Notes: generated from the sequence alone by a model not told the origin. DNA of 64,000 nt from Cantharellus purpuraceus (GCA_025174535.1 JALBUN010000005.1:1-64000); one strand, 5' to 3'; counted from the stretch's first letter, positions 8,053 to 19,935 are shown. Numbers and translations: made by a program.

Positions 8053-8428
8053 TAAAGTCAAAGTCCACGCTCTAAGTCTACGCTCTACGCTCTACATCAC
8101 AATCCATCATCTCTACACTGAGGTAAAACACCTTGGTTCAACGATCAGATTTCCCTCCGCCATCGAGAGGTTGATTCTCCTGAAACCAGCTTTCGCGTAC
8201 CTCCCAACCAGGCTCCGCATTGTCATCCAGTCACAGAGCACGATCAGCCATCGGGACCGACCTTTTGCTCCCATCCTCATCCAACCACAGAGCACTATCC
8301 CACTTCCCTGTTACGTACCCCTCGCCCTGATTGATCTTTGGAGTGCTGAACAACTGCGTTACACACCGTCTGTTTGCTAGGACCGTTGCGCGCAGGCTTA
8401 TAGGATCTATTCCTTAAGCGAACCGACA

Positions 8429-9300
8429 TCGCTTTTGTTTTGGAACCCACAAAATTATGGTGTTAGGGCAAACTCTAAATCACCACAATTCCATGAATGA
8501 ACAGCTGAGAAGAATATCAAACCCTGCTGCAGCACAACTCCAGAAATGATTTAACATTTATACTTGGGTTACAATCCCTTGTATTGGTCAATGCAGAAAA
8601 GTAATACATTTCTTAGCAGCAAGGAATGAATAAGACTTCCAGGGTCTAGAGTTCACGGATGCTTAGGGGTCTAGATATTCTGAAATGAGGGGAATGCATT
8701 TAGAGGCTAAAGGAAGTAGGTGGATGAATCCAACCATCCAACCAGTGACACTCTGAAGTGAGTAACAGTGATGTGTGAAGTAGTCTACAACTGCTTCACA
8801 TGAGTTCAAGCTTCTAATGCTCTGCAAAGGCAGTACACACTAGTAACTTAAACAAGAGCATTAATGGCAGGACTATTGACAGACAATCTCACCCTGTAGA
8901 TTTGTAGTCATGTGAGGCAGATACTACACTCATGCCCAAAGCAGGAATATCACTACTTCAAGTGCAATACACAACTGTAAAAGATCCTTGAACTGGTAAT
9001 CAACAGTTACTGAGATAGAGGATGACACTGTATGTCACTCTAGTCACACTGGTGTGCAGAAGATGGGTAGAAGTGGTAGAATATGTTGCTATTTCAGAGG
9101 CAGAATGACCTCCTCATATATTGTATTTCCAGGGGCTGACTAATGCTTCTGGAATATTCTACCTATTAATAGATGGAAACTACTGGAAGGTAGTGGAAGG
9201 TGGAAGAAAGGGGTAGAATATTCCAAGCCAATCACAGGTGTATGGGAACTGGTTTTCCCTGAAAAGATCTTATTTATGATCCTGAAATTGTATATTTTCA
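8429..9300 (-). repeat. Dispersed repeat B, copy 1
   Basis: The reverse complement is collinear with pieces at 17077-17564, 18187-18243 and 24529-24760, which together are one copy split by two later LTR insertions. The sequence contains a TATA-like ATATATGAGGAGG region equivalent to TATATAAGGAGG at 17113, so it is probably LTR or leader sequence of a retroelement. No ORF supported. Ends are uncertain. Confidence 0.6.
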
Positions 9301-9560
9301 CTTTATGGCCTTAAAATATCACATATACATGCTGCTTTCTCTTGATTTAGGGTCATTGAAATATTCTCTATTTTTTCATATTTTTTTTTGGGAATTTTCC
9401 ATGCAGAAATGGGTTCACAAATTTATTGTCCTGCTGGGCAAAGTTTTGGACCCACATGGACCCACAAAACTTCGCAGATGTCAGCAGCTTCAAAGTCAGC
9501 AGAGTCACCTGATCTACTGACTCATTTTCGATCACATGACTCATTTCAATCTCCGACCCA
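9290..9560 (+). repeat. Dispersed repeat segment shared (inverted) with 25040-25270
   Basis: The reverse complement of 25070-25270 matches, including CATATACATG, AAATATTCTCTATTTTT, TTTTCCATGCAGAA and CCCACAAAAC/CCCACAAAC motifs. Non-coding and AT-rich. Probably the continuation of repeat B. Confidence 0.5.
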
Positions 9561-9599
9561 ATCTGATCACCACTGCCAGTTAATCCTCAATATCTTGGC

Positions 9600-9944
9600 A
9601 ACCACAGCTCCTCCTGACTCCATTTTGAAAAAGGTATTAAGTTGAGAATCTTGGATATCTCATATTCATTGTCTCCTTCAATGATTGGAGGAGGTGGAGA
9701 TTGGATGCAACTGGGAATCTCATTTGTGGTAGTAGGTTCAAGCATTGATATGTGGAACACCAGATGAACTGCTCAGAAGTGGTCAGGAAGCCAGAGGGTG
9801 AAGGACCTACTACCAGCATGGGCAATGACCTCATAAGGACCTAAAAATTTCTTGGAGAGTTTCTTGGATGGATGGGTGGTCCAGAAATGTTCAGCCTTGA
9901 CAAATACTTTGTCTCTGATCTGCAGGTCCAGAGCTGGGGTGTGG
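9600..9944 (-). pseudogene. Ty3/gypsy integrase C-terminus fragment
   Basis: In one minus frame, with a stop codon, the sequence reads DKVFVKAEHFWTTHPSKKL, KFLGPYEVIAHAGSRSFTL and FHISMLEPTT. This is the GPF/Y module and the start of a chromodomain region, closely parallel to the gypsy fragment at 20000-20480. It is truncated at the border with copia LTR D (9945). Confidence 0.65.
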
Positions 9945-10113
9945 TGTTATGAAGTTCAGAGCATTATGCAGAGTAGTTCATGTTCTATGATCTGGGATCT
10001 GGGATCCATGGGAGTAGAAGGTAAGTCTCTCCCATGGATCCTCCCATCTACCTATACAGTTGGAGACCAAACAAGACCAAAGTGATTGGTCATTGTCGCA
10101 TCACCTTGCAACA
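9945..10113 (-). repeat. Copia 3' LTR (LTR D), short
   Basis: Starts TGTTATGAAG and ends TTGCAACA on the plus strand. Bounded on the right by the polypurine tract (minus strand AGGGGGGTG) directly following the pol stop. Homologous to 15545-16537 once the inserted solo LTR is removed; the 5' copy also contains a partial internal duplication of the CTGGGATCTG...GGTAAGTCTC segment. Confidence 0.7.
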
Positions 10114-10139
10114 CACCCCCCTGACACGATGCATCTCTA

Positions 10140-13100
10140 TCATATTCCCATTGATAATCTATGCCATTCTACTGCTTTGTGCGGGAGGGCCTTGGTCAGC
10201 ACGTCCGCAATCATGTCTCTTGTTGGCAGGTACTTGACCTTCAGTTCTATTTCCAAAAATACCATAAGTCGAGGTGTTTCATTTGTCCATGATGCTCTGG
10301 GTTTCGGGCCACTGATAGCGCTGATTGTCCATGTTCAGGTCCGTTGGCTCGTTTCCATTAACATCCATCTCCATGAATAGTTGCCGCATCCAGACGGTCT
10401 CTGTCCCCGCAGCTGCCACCACTATGTACTCAGCTTCAGTGGTCAACAAGGCTATGATGGTGTTATGACTATATTCATTAATGCCCAGATCCCCGTCCGA
10501 TCCACTCAGATCCCCACGCGTATGAAATCTATACTCCATTTGGAAACCACCACATCTCCATCTACCTGTCCGATTGTCACCGCCGATTCCGCCCATCCAT
10601 CTCCGGTTCCGATTGATGCATCAGCATCACCATAGGAACCTGGACATCCATCCCCATCGGACTTGGACATACTCATGTAAGGCTGTTGGCCTCGGAGACC
10701 CATCACCGGAGTAATTATTATTAGATTTCAAAATATGTATTTAAGTTGCCCGACTGGGGACTTCATTCCCCAGTTTGAATATTGAATCATGCCTAGTTCC
10801 TAAGTCCAATCCTAACTCTCTAAGTTGTACTCCGTCTCCGAAATCTCGGACACCGGTATTAGTGAGGCCACAGCACATAAGCTGAAGCCAAGTCCGTTCT
10901 GACCCCCATGACATGCTCCGACTCTGACGAAACCTCCGACCCAATCTCCAACCCCCAATTGGACCTAGTGCGTAACAGATGGTCTGTAGCTTGCTCCCCC
11001 GTCCGATAGCTCCACCGCCAAACTTGAGGATGTGTCCTGATGTGGACTGTCCATTATCCAGATCGCCACCATGATCTGCATCGGCCCACACTTCCAATGC
11101 TTGGTGTGGGGCCTCCGGTGTGTATGTGAGCTTCAGTTCAATAGTGCCTTTCAGATAACAAAGTAGGTGTTTTATGGCCTGCCAATGCACTTCACCTGGA
11201 TTTGAGCTGTATCTAGCCAGGCGGCCGACTGCATATGATATGTCAGGCTATGTCACAATCGCTAGGTAATTCAGTGCTCCAACTGTGTTCAGGTAAGGTA
11301 CTTGTTCCATCCTTGCCTTCTCCTCCTGATTTTTTGGTCCCATGGCAGAGCTAAGGTGTAGACCGGGGAGCATCAGGGTGGTGATGGGTCAGCAATCCGC
11401 CATATCAAATCGGTTCAAAATCTCTTCGACATACTGTTGCTGTGATAGTTTCAAGGTTTTACGTTCTCTGTCGTACTCGATTTCAACCCCAAGGAGGCCT
11501 GTGATAGGGCCTAGATCCTTTAGTTTGAACGTATCCGTGATGCTCCGTTTGATGCAGTCGAGCTCTTGCTTTGAGTTTGAGACCAACATTAGATCATCAA
11601 CGAAAACAGGTATGATGATTTTGGTATCTTTGTTGGTCCATATGTACACACTTGAGTCGGATTGGAGGCATCTGAACCCTAACCCTTCCAGGCATTTCCA
11701 CAGTCTATTGTACCAGAGCCTCCCACTCTGTCACAAGCCGTAGAGCCCCTTTTGAAGCTTGCAGACCTGGTTTGGCCTGCCGAGGCAATATCCTTCGGGT
11801 TGTTCCATATATATGTCTGTGTTCTCTTCAAGGATTCCATTCAGGTAAGCATTTGAGATATCGATTGATGCAATGTATGCTCCTGATATTGCTGCTTGTG
11901 CTAGGATTGCTCTGAGTGTGGCCCATCATGCCGTGGGTGCAAACACTTTGTTGAAGTCTATACCGGGTCACTGATTGTACCCTTTAGCCACCAGTCTCAC
12001 TTTGTACCTCTCGATGGACCCATTCGAATTCAGTTTTATTTGGAATACCCACCTGCACCCTAGGACCTTCTGATCTGGCGGCAATTCTACCAATTCCCAG
12101 GTACTGTTGTCCAGTTGGGCTTAGATCTCAGCATTGGTTGCTTCCCACCATTTCTTGGCATCTGGATGCCTCATCGCTTCATAATAGGTGCATGGCACTC
12201 GCTCGTCCTTTATTGTTGCCTTGTAGGCCATCTCAAGGCCTTCAGCAATTGTAGCTATCTGCACATCGTCCTCACCGTTCTCTTCAGGGATGGAGACATC
12301 ATGTCCTTGGTGCGTCCTTGGGCGCACACCTGGATCATGCATCAACCAATAGTCTATCAAAGGGTCGGTTTGTGTTGTCCGGGTTGATCTCCGGACTTGG
12401 GGTGGTTCCTTTACAGGAGAGGACAGTGGGCTTTCAGCCAGCGCAAGCAGTGGTATGCAGTTGTGTTCTGGACTTGGTGAGCAGTCAGGTTGTAATTCCT
12501 GTGGTGCATCTGGTGCGTGTGGAACGGGAGGATCTGATGGGTGCTGTGATTGGGGCATCGATGTGCCTGTAGCCAGCATGGGGAGATTCATCTCAGGAGT
12601 GAACTTGAGTCCAGGGAAATCCAACTCATCAAATATGATGTCCCTTGATATGATGATTCACTTAGTGTCTGTATCCATACAATGCCACCCTTTGTACCCT
12701 TCCTCAAACCTGAGATATATGCATCGGAGCGAGTGTGGTTGTAGTCCTGATCTATCCTGTTTTTGAATGTGCACGTACACACGGCATCCGAATGTGCGTG
12801 ACATGCTGAGATCAGGCCGACTTTGATGCCAGGCCTCATAGGGTGTCACATTTGGAACTGCAGAGGTTGGTGTCACGTTCATTATGTGGACCAGTAATTG
12901 TAGTGCATCACCCCACATTGACGAGGGTAGCTTAGCTTGCTGTAGCATCGCTATTATTCCTTCAGTGAGGGTGCAGTTAGTACGCTCTGCTATCCCATTT
13001 TGTTGTGGAGTTCCCTTAGTTGTTTGCTCATGCACAATGCCATGTTGCATGAAGAGCACATCCCATTTCCGTCTGATAAATTCACTGCCTTTGTCATCAC

Positions 13101-14743
13101 AGAATCTCTTGAGTTTTCCATTGGTTTGGTTCTCTGTAACTGCCTTGTATGCTATGAAGGTGTCAAATGCTTCATCCTTGGTCTGTAACAAGTATACCAT
13201 TCTGTACTGGGTGCAATCATCTGTGAATGTTATCCAGTATCAATGACCTGAAGGTGTGCTGATGGGCAGTGGTCCATGTAGGTCAGACACCACTAGTTCT
13301 AGCAGCTTCTGTGCATGGTGGAGTGTCATTTTCGGGAATGCGTCACGGTGTTGCTTTGCTGCGATGCAAGGCTGGCATATAGTGGGTACAGGTGTATTCA
13401 ATTCAACGTTGATCCCTTCTGCCATTCGATTTTGATGAGGCATTCCAGGTGGGCAGTCCCAATGTGAGCAAGTTGCTGATGCAACAGTGGTTGATCAATA
13501 ATTGCTTGTGTGCCGGTGAGTGCTTGCTCCGAGTGTGGGATTGTAGTCCTGTCCAGGTGGCCTGCCCCATTCCAAATTGATGCCCGCATGCGTAGTTCCC
13601 CATTGAGTGAAAAAGAAATGTATTCCTTGGAGATTTTGGTTATGAAAGCGTGATGTGTGGAGAGGCAAACAACCTCCAGTAGGTTACTTCTTAATGCAGG
13701 TACATGTAGAACATTAGTGAACTTTATCTCCTTTGCCTGCACTCCATCTATGATGGGTCGAAAAATGATGTCTCCTCTTCTGATTGAATATACAGTGTCA
13801 TCATTTGCTAAGCAAATTGGTGTGCGGTATTGTTCATATCCATGCAACCACTCCCTTCTCGGCATCATATGGCTTGTTGCGCTGGTGTCTGCGTTCCAGA
13901 GGTCATCAGGTGGTGAATATGAGTGATTGGTGAGTAGACTCGCATTAGTAGCGAGCTCTTGAGTCTCGTCTCCCTGATTTGCCACCTGCATGCTGGCTGA
14001 TTTCATCTTTCCGCACTGCTCCATGTGTGCTGGCCACAGTTCGGGGTGACCTGTCCAGCACTTGTCAGCATGATGGCCCCTTTTCTTGCAGGTAGCGCAC
14101 ACCAGGTTCATGGAGGGATTCATTTTCTTGGCACGGGAAGCTGCAAGGGCTGCAGATGAGACAATTGAGGTCTCATGCTTCATGTCCTCATTCCGGAAGG
14201 CATTCGCAATGGTGTTGGGTTCTAAGCTCCCCAGTAGTAGGAGGGACGAAGTGAATGCTCCGTACTCCGCTTGGTCTAATCCTGATATTGCCGTGTGAAT
14301 ACTAATCTCGTCTACGATATCCGTATTAAGGCGATGAGGTTGTTTTTTGAGATGTTAATGCATGCATAGTAATCAGTGAGTGACTCCGCATCGTCCTTGT
14401 GGGTATTGAGCAATTTCTGCATTGCATGGTACCTACTGTTCACTATTTGAGATCAATGTGTGCTCTTAAGGTGCCTCCACATGGCTGTGGGATCATCCAT
14501 AAAACCTTCAATGTGTACATATTGGGTGTGAGTGAGAGATCCAAGTATGAGACCGGCTTCTTCCTCTCTCTTAAGTATCCATCTCATGAGCTCAGCAGCA
14601 TCCTTGGGCTTTTCTGATTCACCGATAGTGATCTGCCATGTGTTTGCCATCATGAGCTTGCCCTGCATGCCAATAGCCCAGACATTGTAGTTTGTGCTGG
14701 TGAGTCTGATGGGTTTGTAGCTCTTGTTCTCAATATCTGTCAT
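10140..14743 (-). pseudogene. Copia gag-pol, multiply frameshifted
   Basis: Gag (UBN2-like) starts MTDIENKSYKPIRLTSTNY at 14743. Then come a CCHC knuckle (CATCKKRGHHADKC, about 14100), a protease region with NADTSATSHM (about 13890; the catalytic Asp-Thr-Ser is decayed from D-S-G/D-T-G), and integrase with the CQPCIAAKQHR zinc arm (13380) and core GTPQQNGIAERTN (about 13000). RT carries the catalytic FVDDLMLV box (about 11600; usual YVDD). RNase H is split between 11190-10985 and 10455-10279 (LTTEAEYI) by solo LTR E. The end is HRLSMGI at 10140. Stops and frameshifts separate nearly every domain, so it is inactive. Confidence 0.85.
10461..10977 (+). mobile_element. Solo LTR E (517 bp) in copia RNase H, TSD GATGG
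   Basis: Starts TGTTATGACT and ends GCGTAACA. The five bases before (10456-10460) and after (10978-10982) are both GATGG. It cuts the copia RNase H between GGGAIGRGSKLQT and LLTTEAEYI. Part of its sequence (around AAGCTGAAGCCAAGTCC) resembles the gypsy LTRs at 17565-18186 and 18244-18832, so it belongs to a related gypsy family. Confidence 0.9.
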
Positions 14744-14760
14744 GTCAATATGTTCTTTTG

Positions 14761-15504
14761 TGTTGATTATGGGAGAAAGGGGTTAGGAGAGAGGGGGGAC
14801 AGGAGCACATAGGAGGCTCAGGAGGTTAGGGGGAGGTAGGAAAGTGAAGGGAAATGGTTAGGAGGGAAGAGGAGAAGCCCCTGTAAGCTCCACACCCATC
14901 AGATTATTCTCCTATATTTCTTTTATATTTTATTTCGTCATTTTTCCCCTATTGGCTCCACCCCCATTTCGTTTTTATCACAAGTTTCTTTCCCATGTTT
15001 CAAATGATTCAGAACTTTTATCACATGTTCTAAAGACACATATCTTGTATAAAACATGCTTAGCTAGATATGAAATGGACTAGAGAATTTGCTCTCACTT
15101 GTTTTTGTTGACTGTGTCTGAACTACTCGTCTCTGGAATAACTCCAGAACGAACTCGAACTTTCTTCAAGCCTTTGCATACTTTTCTAAAGTATTTCAAC
15201 ATCTATTCGAATCCCAGTTTGCGAAGCCTAAGCTCCACTAGTTGATTTTCTATTAAGCATTTACTCTCGTTCGAGTCATCTGCTTCTGATCCCTGCTCAA
15301 ATTATCAATATCTAGACGAGGACTACACCAAATCTCATCAAACTTTGTACGAGGATACTCCCAAGATATATCTTCAATTCGACTATGCATACACCCAAGA
15401 TATATCTACAATTCGACTATGCATACACCCAGTTCCCATCACTCCCTCTGTCATTATTTGAAATCTACTCTCTACACCCCCCCAGCAAGGTGAAATTTTC
15501 AACA
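14761..15504 (-). mobile_element. Solo LTR C copy 1 (744 bp), TSD TTTTG
   Basis: Starts TGTTGATTAT and ends TTTTCAACA. TTTTG flanks both sides (14756-14760 and 15505-15509). Inserted into the copia leader, between primer site and gag. About collinear with 15597-16337 and 59689-60454. Contains purine-rich GGGGGAGG blocks near one end. Confidence 0.9.
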
Positions 15505-15522
15505 TTTTGTTCCGGTCAAAGG

Positions 15523-15538
15523 CCAGGGCCCATAACCT
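15523..15538 (-). other. Copia primer-binding site (initiator tRNA-Met half-molecule type)
   Basis: The minus strand reads AGGTTATGGGCCCTGG. This is complementary to the anticodon stem-loop of eukaryotic initiator tRNA-Met, the priming site type known from Drosophila copia, rather than to a tRNA 3' end. It lies at the inner edge of the 5' LTR, as expected. Confidence 0.75.
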
Positions 15539-15540
15539 GA

Positions 15541-16537
15541 AAAAGTTATTAAGCTATGAAGTTCGGAGAATTATGCAGAGTAGTTCGTGTTCTATGTGTT
15601 ATTTGGAAGACCGGACTTCTAGGGGAGAGGGGAACAGAGGGGGAACAGAGGGGATAGGAGGAATAGGAGCACATAGGAGGCTCAGGAGGTTGAGGGGGAG
15701 GTAGGAAAGCGAAGGGAAATAGTTAGGAGGGAAGAGGAGAAGCCCCTGTAAGCCCCACAGACATCAGAACATTCTCCTATATTTCTTTTATATTTTATTT
15801 CGTCATTTTTTCCCTATTGGCTCCACCCCCCATTTCATTTTTATCACAGGTTTCTTTCCCATGTTTCAAATGACACAGAACTTTTATCACGAGTTATTAG
15901 CATGCATATCTTGTATAAAACACGCCTAGATAGATATGCAATGGACTAGAGAATTTACTCTCACTTGTTTTTGTTGACTGTGTCTGAACTATTCGTTTCT
16001 GGAATAACTCCAGAACGAACGCGTATTTCTACAATCTTTTGCATACTCTTCCAGAGTATTGCAACATATATTCGAATCCCAGTTTGCGAAGCCTAAGCTC
16101 CACTGGTTGATTTTCTATTAAGCATTTACTCTCGTTTGAGTCATCTGCTCCTGATCCCTGCTTAAATTGTCGATATCTAGACGAAGATCACACCAAATCC
16201 CATCAAATTTCGTAGGAAGATACTACTCAAGTATATCTTCAATTCGACTACGCATACATCCAGCTCCCATCACTCCCTCTGTCTCTATTCGAAATCTACT
16301 CTCCACACACTCCCAGCAAGGCAAAATCTTTTCAACACTATGATCTGGGATCTGGGATCCATGGGAGTAGAAGGTAAGTCTCTTAGAATCTAGTATGAAA
16401 GCTTGTAGTTATGGTGCCATACCTGGGATCTGTGGGAGTAGAAGGTAAGTCTCTCCCATGGATCCTCCCATCTACCTATACAGTTGGAGACCAAACAAGA
16501 CCAAAGTGACTGGCCACTGTCGCATCACCTTGCAACA
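15541..16537 (-). repeat. Copia 5' LTR (LTR D) interrupted by solo LTR C2
   Basis: Pieces 15541-15596 and 16338-16537 match 9945-10113. The second piece contains the GGGATCTGGGATCC...GGTAAGTCTC segment twice. The outer end TTGCAACA at 16537 equals that of the 3' copy. Confidence 0.7.
15597..16337 (-). mobile_element. Solo LTR C copy 2 (741 bp), TSD CTATG
   Basis: Starts TGTTATTTGG and ends TTTTCAACA. CTATG at 15592-15596 and 16338-16342. The uninterrupted sequence at the insertion point is visible in the 3' copia LTR (TGTTCTATGATCTGG near 9990), which confirms the empty site. Confidence 0.92.
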
Positions 16538-17076
16538 CATTTTTGGTGGAGCTTTCAATCGAAGCTGTGCCTACCCATAGCTGTGCTGATCAGCCTGGGA
16601 AATGGGGTATTGCCCAAGTTATTTTTGCATAATAGTGACTCATGCTATGACTCTTACCATGACTCTGTCAGGGTTCAAATGAGTCATATTCTATTTTTAG
16701 TATTTTCTCTTGATGCCCCTATCAGCACAGCCTGTCAGGGTGCGTCTCCCCTATTTCATTGCCCCTATCACTTCCCCTATCCTTCCTCCCTATTATTCCC
16801 CTATCTTGGTTCTCCTATCCGTCTCCATCATTTAGTATAAAGACTCGCCTTGGTGCAGTGTGATCCCCTCAGCTTGATCTCTGAGGATATCTGCTGTACC
16901 AGGTAAGTCCCATGTATTTATCAGAAACAGCTGTATAGACTGAGGATATCTGCTTAACCAGCTGGCATTATCTCTTATTGGCTCTCATCTATTGAGTATC
17001 TTGTTGTTGTGGCCTCGTCATCAGCATCGCCCTCACAGACTCAGGCTATGACTCCTGCCATGACTCATAACTATTA
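16538..17076. repeat. Unassigned repeat-like spacer
   Basis: No ORF supported. Contains CCTAT-rich tracts (about 16750-16830), a TATA-like TAGTATAAAG at about 16838 and repeated ATGACTC motifs. It looks like promoter/LTR-type sequence, but I found no second copy in the window. Confidence 0.3.
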
Positions 17077-17564
17077 ATAGGTAGAAGGATTAGTCAGCTC
17101 CTGTAGATACAGTATATAAGGAGGCCATTTTGCCTCTGAATAAATAACCATTTCTACCCCATCATTTGCACATCAGTGTGACTAGAGTGACATACAGTGT
17201 CATCCTCTGTATCTCAGTAACTGTTGATTGTCCAGTTCAAGGGTCACTTACAGTTGTGTAACTGTATTTGATTGCACTTGAAGTAGTAATTGTCTGCTTT
17301 GGGTGTGAGTATAGTATCTGCCTCACGTGACTACAAATCTACAGGATGAGATTGTCTGTCAATAGTCCTGCCATTAATGCTCTTGTTTAAGTTACTAGTG
17401 TGTACTGCCTTTGCAGAGCATTAGAAGCTTGAACTCATGTGAAGCAGTTGTAGACTACTTCACACATCACTGTTACCTGCTTCAGAGTGTCACTGGTTGG
17501 ATGGTTTCATCCACCTACTTCCTCTAGCCTCTAAGTGCATTCCCCTCTTTTTGGAATATCTGGA

Positions 17565-18186
17565 TGTTACATCCTGTAACACCAAGTCTGAACTCTAGAC
17601 CTCCATCTCCTTCATTTCCACCTCTGTCAATTCCACCTCTGTCAACTCCACCTCCATCAACCCCGAACTCCATTATTGTTCTCTCTATAAGTAGTTCCTT
17701 CTTATGGGTTACAACAAACCTCCTTCTTTATTATTGCTTAGTTTCAGTTCAGACTTGGGTCTGAACTCCGAACTCCTTTCCATGTTGTACTTCATATCTG
17801 GTTTATTGTTTTATTGTTTTAGTTTCAGCATTCAATTTTCCACATACTTACATGGGCTACTCTCTGTCTATTACAGTAGCTCGTATATTGACTAAGATTT
17901 GCCCCATTAACTTCTTAGTTGCTAGCTTCTTGACAAGTACCTTCTTGACAAGTTGAACTCTGGATCCCTGATCCAACTCTGTACTCCAAACTCCAAAATA
18001 TTGGACCGACAATCCAAGGGGGCACAACACACAAGTTGAAGCCAAGTCCACTCGATCCAACTTACTAGTATTGCTCCCACTCTGTCTCTGGTTGAACTGG
18101 AACAGTAAAGTCCTATCTCCCTCTTTACTAGCAGCTGAACTCCAGCCTTTTTCCATTGAACCCTGAGTTGTCCCAGACACTTAACA
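17565..18186 (+). mobile_element. Solo gypsy-type LTR F (622 bp), TSD CTGGA
   Basis: Starts TGTTACATCC and ends ACACTTAACA. CTGGA stands on both sides (17560-17564 and 18187-18191). It is a diverged, oppositely oriented relative of the LTRs of the gypsy element beside it (which on the minus strand also start TGTTACATCC and end CTTAACA). Confidence 0.9.
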
Positions 18187-18243
18187 CTGGACCCCTAAGC
18201 GTCTGTGAACTCTAGACTCTGGAAGTCTTATTCATTCCCTACT

Positions 18244-18832
18244 TGTTAAGTGCTGAAAACTCGGAGTTTAAAGGAGTAGCTGGTGTTCGGATACTAGTGA
18301 GGAAGGGGATGGGACTTTACTGTTCCAGTTCGACCGGAGACAGATGGGGACGAATAACTATTGAGTTAGATCAAGTGGACTTGGCTTCAACTTATGTGTT
18401 GTGCCCCCTCGAATCGTCGGTCCAATATTTCGGAGTTCGGAGCACGGAGTTGGATCAAGGATCCGGAGTTCAACTTGTCAAGAAGATACTTGTCAAGAAG
18501 CTACAAGAAGCTGATGGGGAATCTTAGTTGATATATGAACTACTGTAACATACAAGAAGTAGCCTGTATAAGTATGTAGAGAATTGAATGGTAAAACTAA
18601 AAGCGATAAGACAATAAGACTAATATGGAATACAACATGGAAAGGAGTTTGGAGTTCGGACTCATGTCCAAACTAATACTAAACAATTAGAAAGTATAAC
18701 GGTTGTTGTAACCCATAAGAAGAAGACTACTAATGAGGAGAACAATGGCAGGGTCCGGAGTTGATGGAGGTGGAGTTGACGGAGGTGGAGATGGAATCCA
18801 GAGATCGGAACTCAGTGTTACAGGATGTAACA
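18244..18832 (-). repeat. Gypsy 3' LTR (589 bp)
   Basis: Plus-strand ends TGTTAAGTGC and GGATGTAACA. Near-identical to 23935-24528; differences are a few substitutions and a short deletion of GCAACCAA-type sequence near 18503. The low divergence argues for a fairly recent insertion. Confidence 0.9.
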
Positions 18833-18976
18833 GTATCTCCCTTCTAGATCGAGCCCACGAGATCTTAGTCAGTACCATGGGAAAGTTGCAGGTATATGTG
18901 GTTGAATTGGCGCATGAGGTGGGGCCCTTATTAAAATGTGTGTTACCTCATTCCTTATCTCTTACCACCATCTACT

Positions 18977-19935
18977 ATGCCTTCCGCTGAGGAACTTCGC
19001 CAACAACGTGCCGAATTGGACTGGTCGATCGCTGAGGCTGATGCCGTGGAGAAGAAGGCGGAGGAGGAGAAGAAAGAGGCGGCTCGTGCAAGGGTCACTG
19101 AGGCCGCATGAGTCAGAGCGGAGGCCGCGAAGAGGAGGGCCGTGTCACAAGTAGCCATCGAAGGCAAGGAGGTTGTCTGAGACCTCAACGAGGAGTCCGA
19201 GCTGGACCTCATCTGTGATACGTGCATTAAGTGTGAGGATGTATGTGAATGGGCCACGGTAAGTGGATCAGTGAATGCAGATTTTTTTTTTTCATACTGA
19301 TTTTCTCTTTTTGTTTTTAGGCTGGAAAATCTCACTCCTGTCTCGCGTGCCAGAGTAACCGGCTGAAATGCGAGGTGAAAGGCAGCGCTCCTCCGCGACA
19401 CAAACGTGATTGCGAGGAGGGTGTAAGTGCAGCGGATCCGTCTCCCAAATGTCGTAGGACGCGGACCATGTCCTCAGGTCCTTGGGTCAAGTCAATACCG
19501 CCAGCGTTGGTAGAGGCCGTGCAGGACGTCAGCCTCAACTCGGCCGTGGTGGCTCGTTGTTTGATCAACGTGTCCAATCATGGCGAAGGAACAATCGCGG
19601 CCCTTCAGGGCATCGAGGCTCATTTGGGTGAGCTTGCGGGAATGTTCCATCACTACATGACGGAACCGAGATGGGGTCCACTCCAAGGGGAGTTGGACTT
19701 GTTGAAGCTGGAACTCCTGGGTGCCGTATACGACATGGACTCAAACTCCTCCAGGTCTTGGGATACCACGGATAACTTCGATGGGTTGGGTGATGAGGAG
19801 TGGAGGCCATGGGAGGAGATCGACAGGATGCTTGAGGATCAGAGACTGGAGTTGGAGATTTTGGAGAAGGGGGGGACAGTGGATGGGGGTTCTGAGGAAT
19901 TGGATGTAGGGGAGTCGGAGATCATGGAGTCTTGA
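18977..19935 (+). pseudogene. Zinc-cluster-like accessory gene of the gypsy element, two nonsense codons
   Basis: Exon 1 starts MPSAEELRQQRAELDWSIAE and has a charged coiled-coil-like N-terminus. A 62-nt intron (19259-19320, GTAAGT...TTTTAG) joins in frame to exon 2, ending at TGA 19935. Cysteines are clustered around the splice: CDTCIKC, CEW, then SCLACQSNRLKCEV, reminiscent of fungal Zn2Cys6 clusters. The rest (about 215-298) is acidic. Two in-frame TGA codons (19109-19111 and 19178-19180) sit in CpG-prone Arg positions and probably arose from CGA. The gene points towards the end of pol, inside the LTR-bounded element. The intron and opposite strand show it is not made from the genomic retroelement RNA. 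About 298 codons if open. Confidence 0.7.

Larger units (their letters stand above)
1..8428 (-). repeat. LTR A copy 2, split by the composite element (1-33 and 8056-8428)
   Basis: Bases 1-33 and 8056-8428 together match the reverse complement of the uninterrupted repeats at 20772-21343 and 5267-5798. The right end is CCGACA, the complement of the TGTCGG terminus of the other copies. The repeat has TG...CA ends and behaves like a retrotransposon LTR. The left part continues beyond the window edge, so its target duplication cannot be checked. The composite element 34-8052 interrupts it at the trinucleotide TAA. Confidence 0.8.
9945..16537 (-). mobile_element. Decayed Ty1/copia retrotransposon, with nested solo LTRs
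   Basis: In minus orientation: 5' LTR D (16537 down to about 15541, interrupted), initiator-tRNA-type primer site (15523-15538), gag-pol (14743-10140), polypurine tract (10114-10122) and 3' LTR D (10113-9945). Domain order gag, zinc knuckle, protease, integrase, reverse transcriptase, RNase H is that of copia. Three solo LTRs lie inside it, each with its own matching 5-bp duplication (10461-10977, 14761-15504, 15597-16337). Outer flanks of the element itself do not match, so one end has been lost or recombined. Confidence 0.8.

Noticed and set aside
8113..8380. ORFs on both strands next to the right end of the composite element
   Set aside because: They are parts of LTR A; the same phantom ORFs recur at 5292-5559 and 20820-21224.
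12884..13246. Plus-strand ORFs across the copia integrase
   Set aside because: Antisense shadows of the recognisable integrase frame.
18955..19401. Minus-strand ORF over the zinc-cluster-like gene
   Set aside because: Shadow of the plus-strand exons; its Ser/Ala-rich translation has no domain, and the plus frame has the precise intron.
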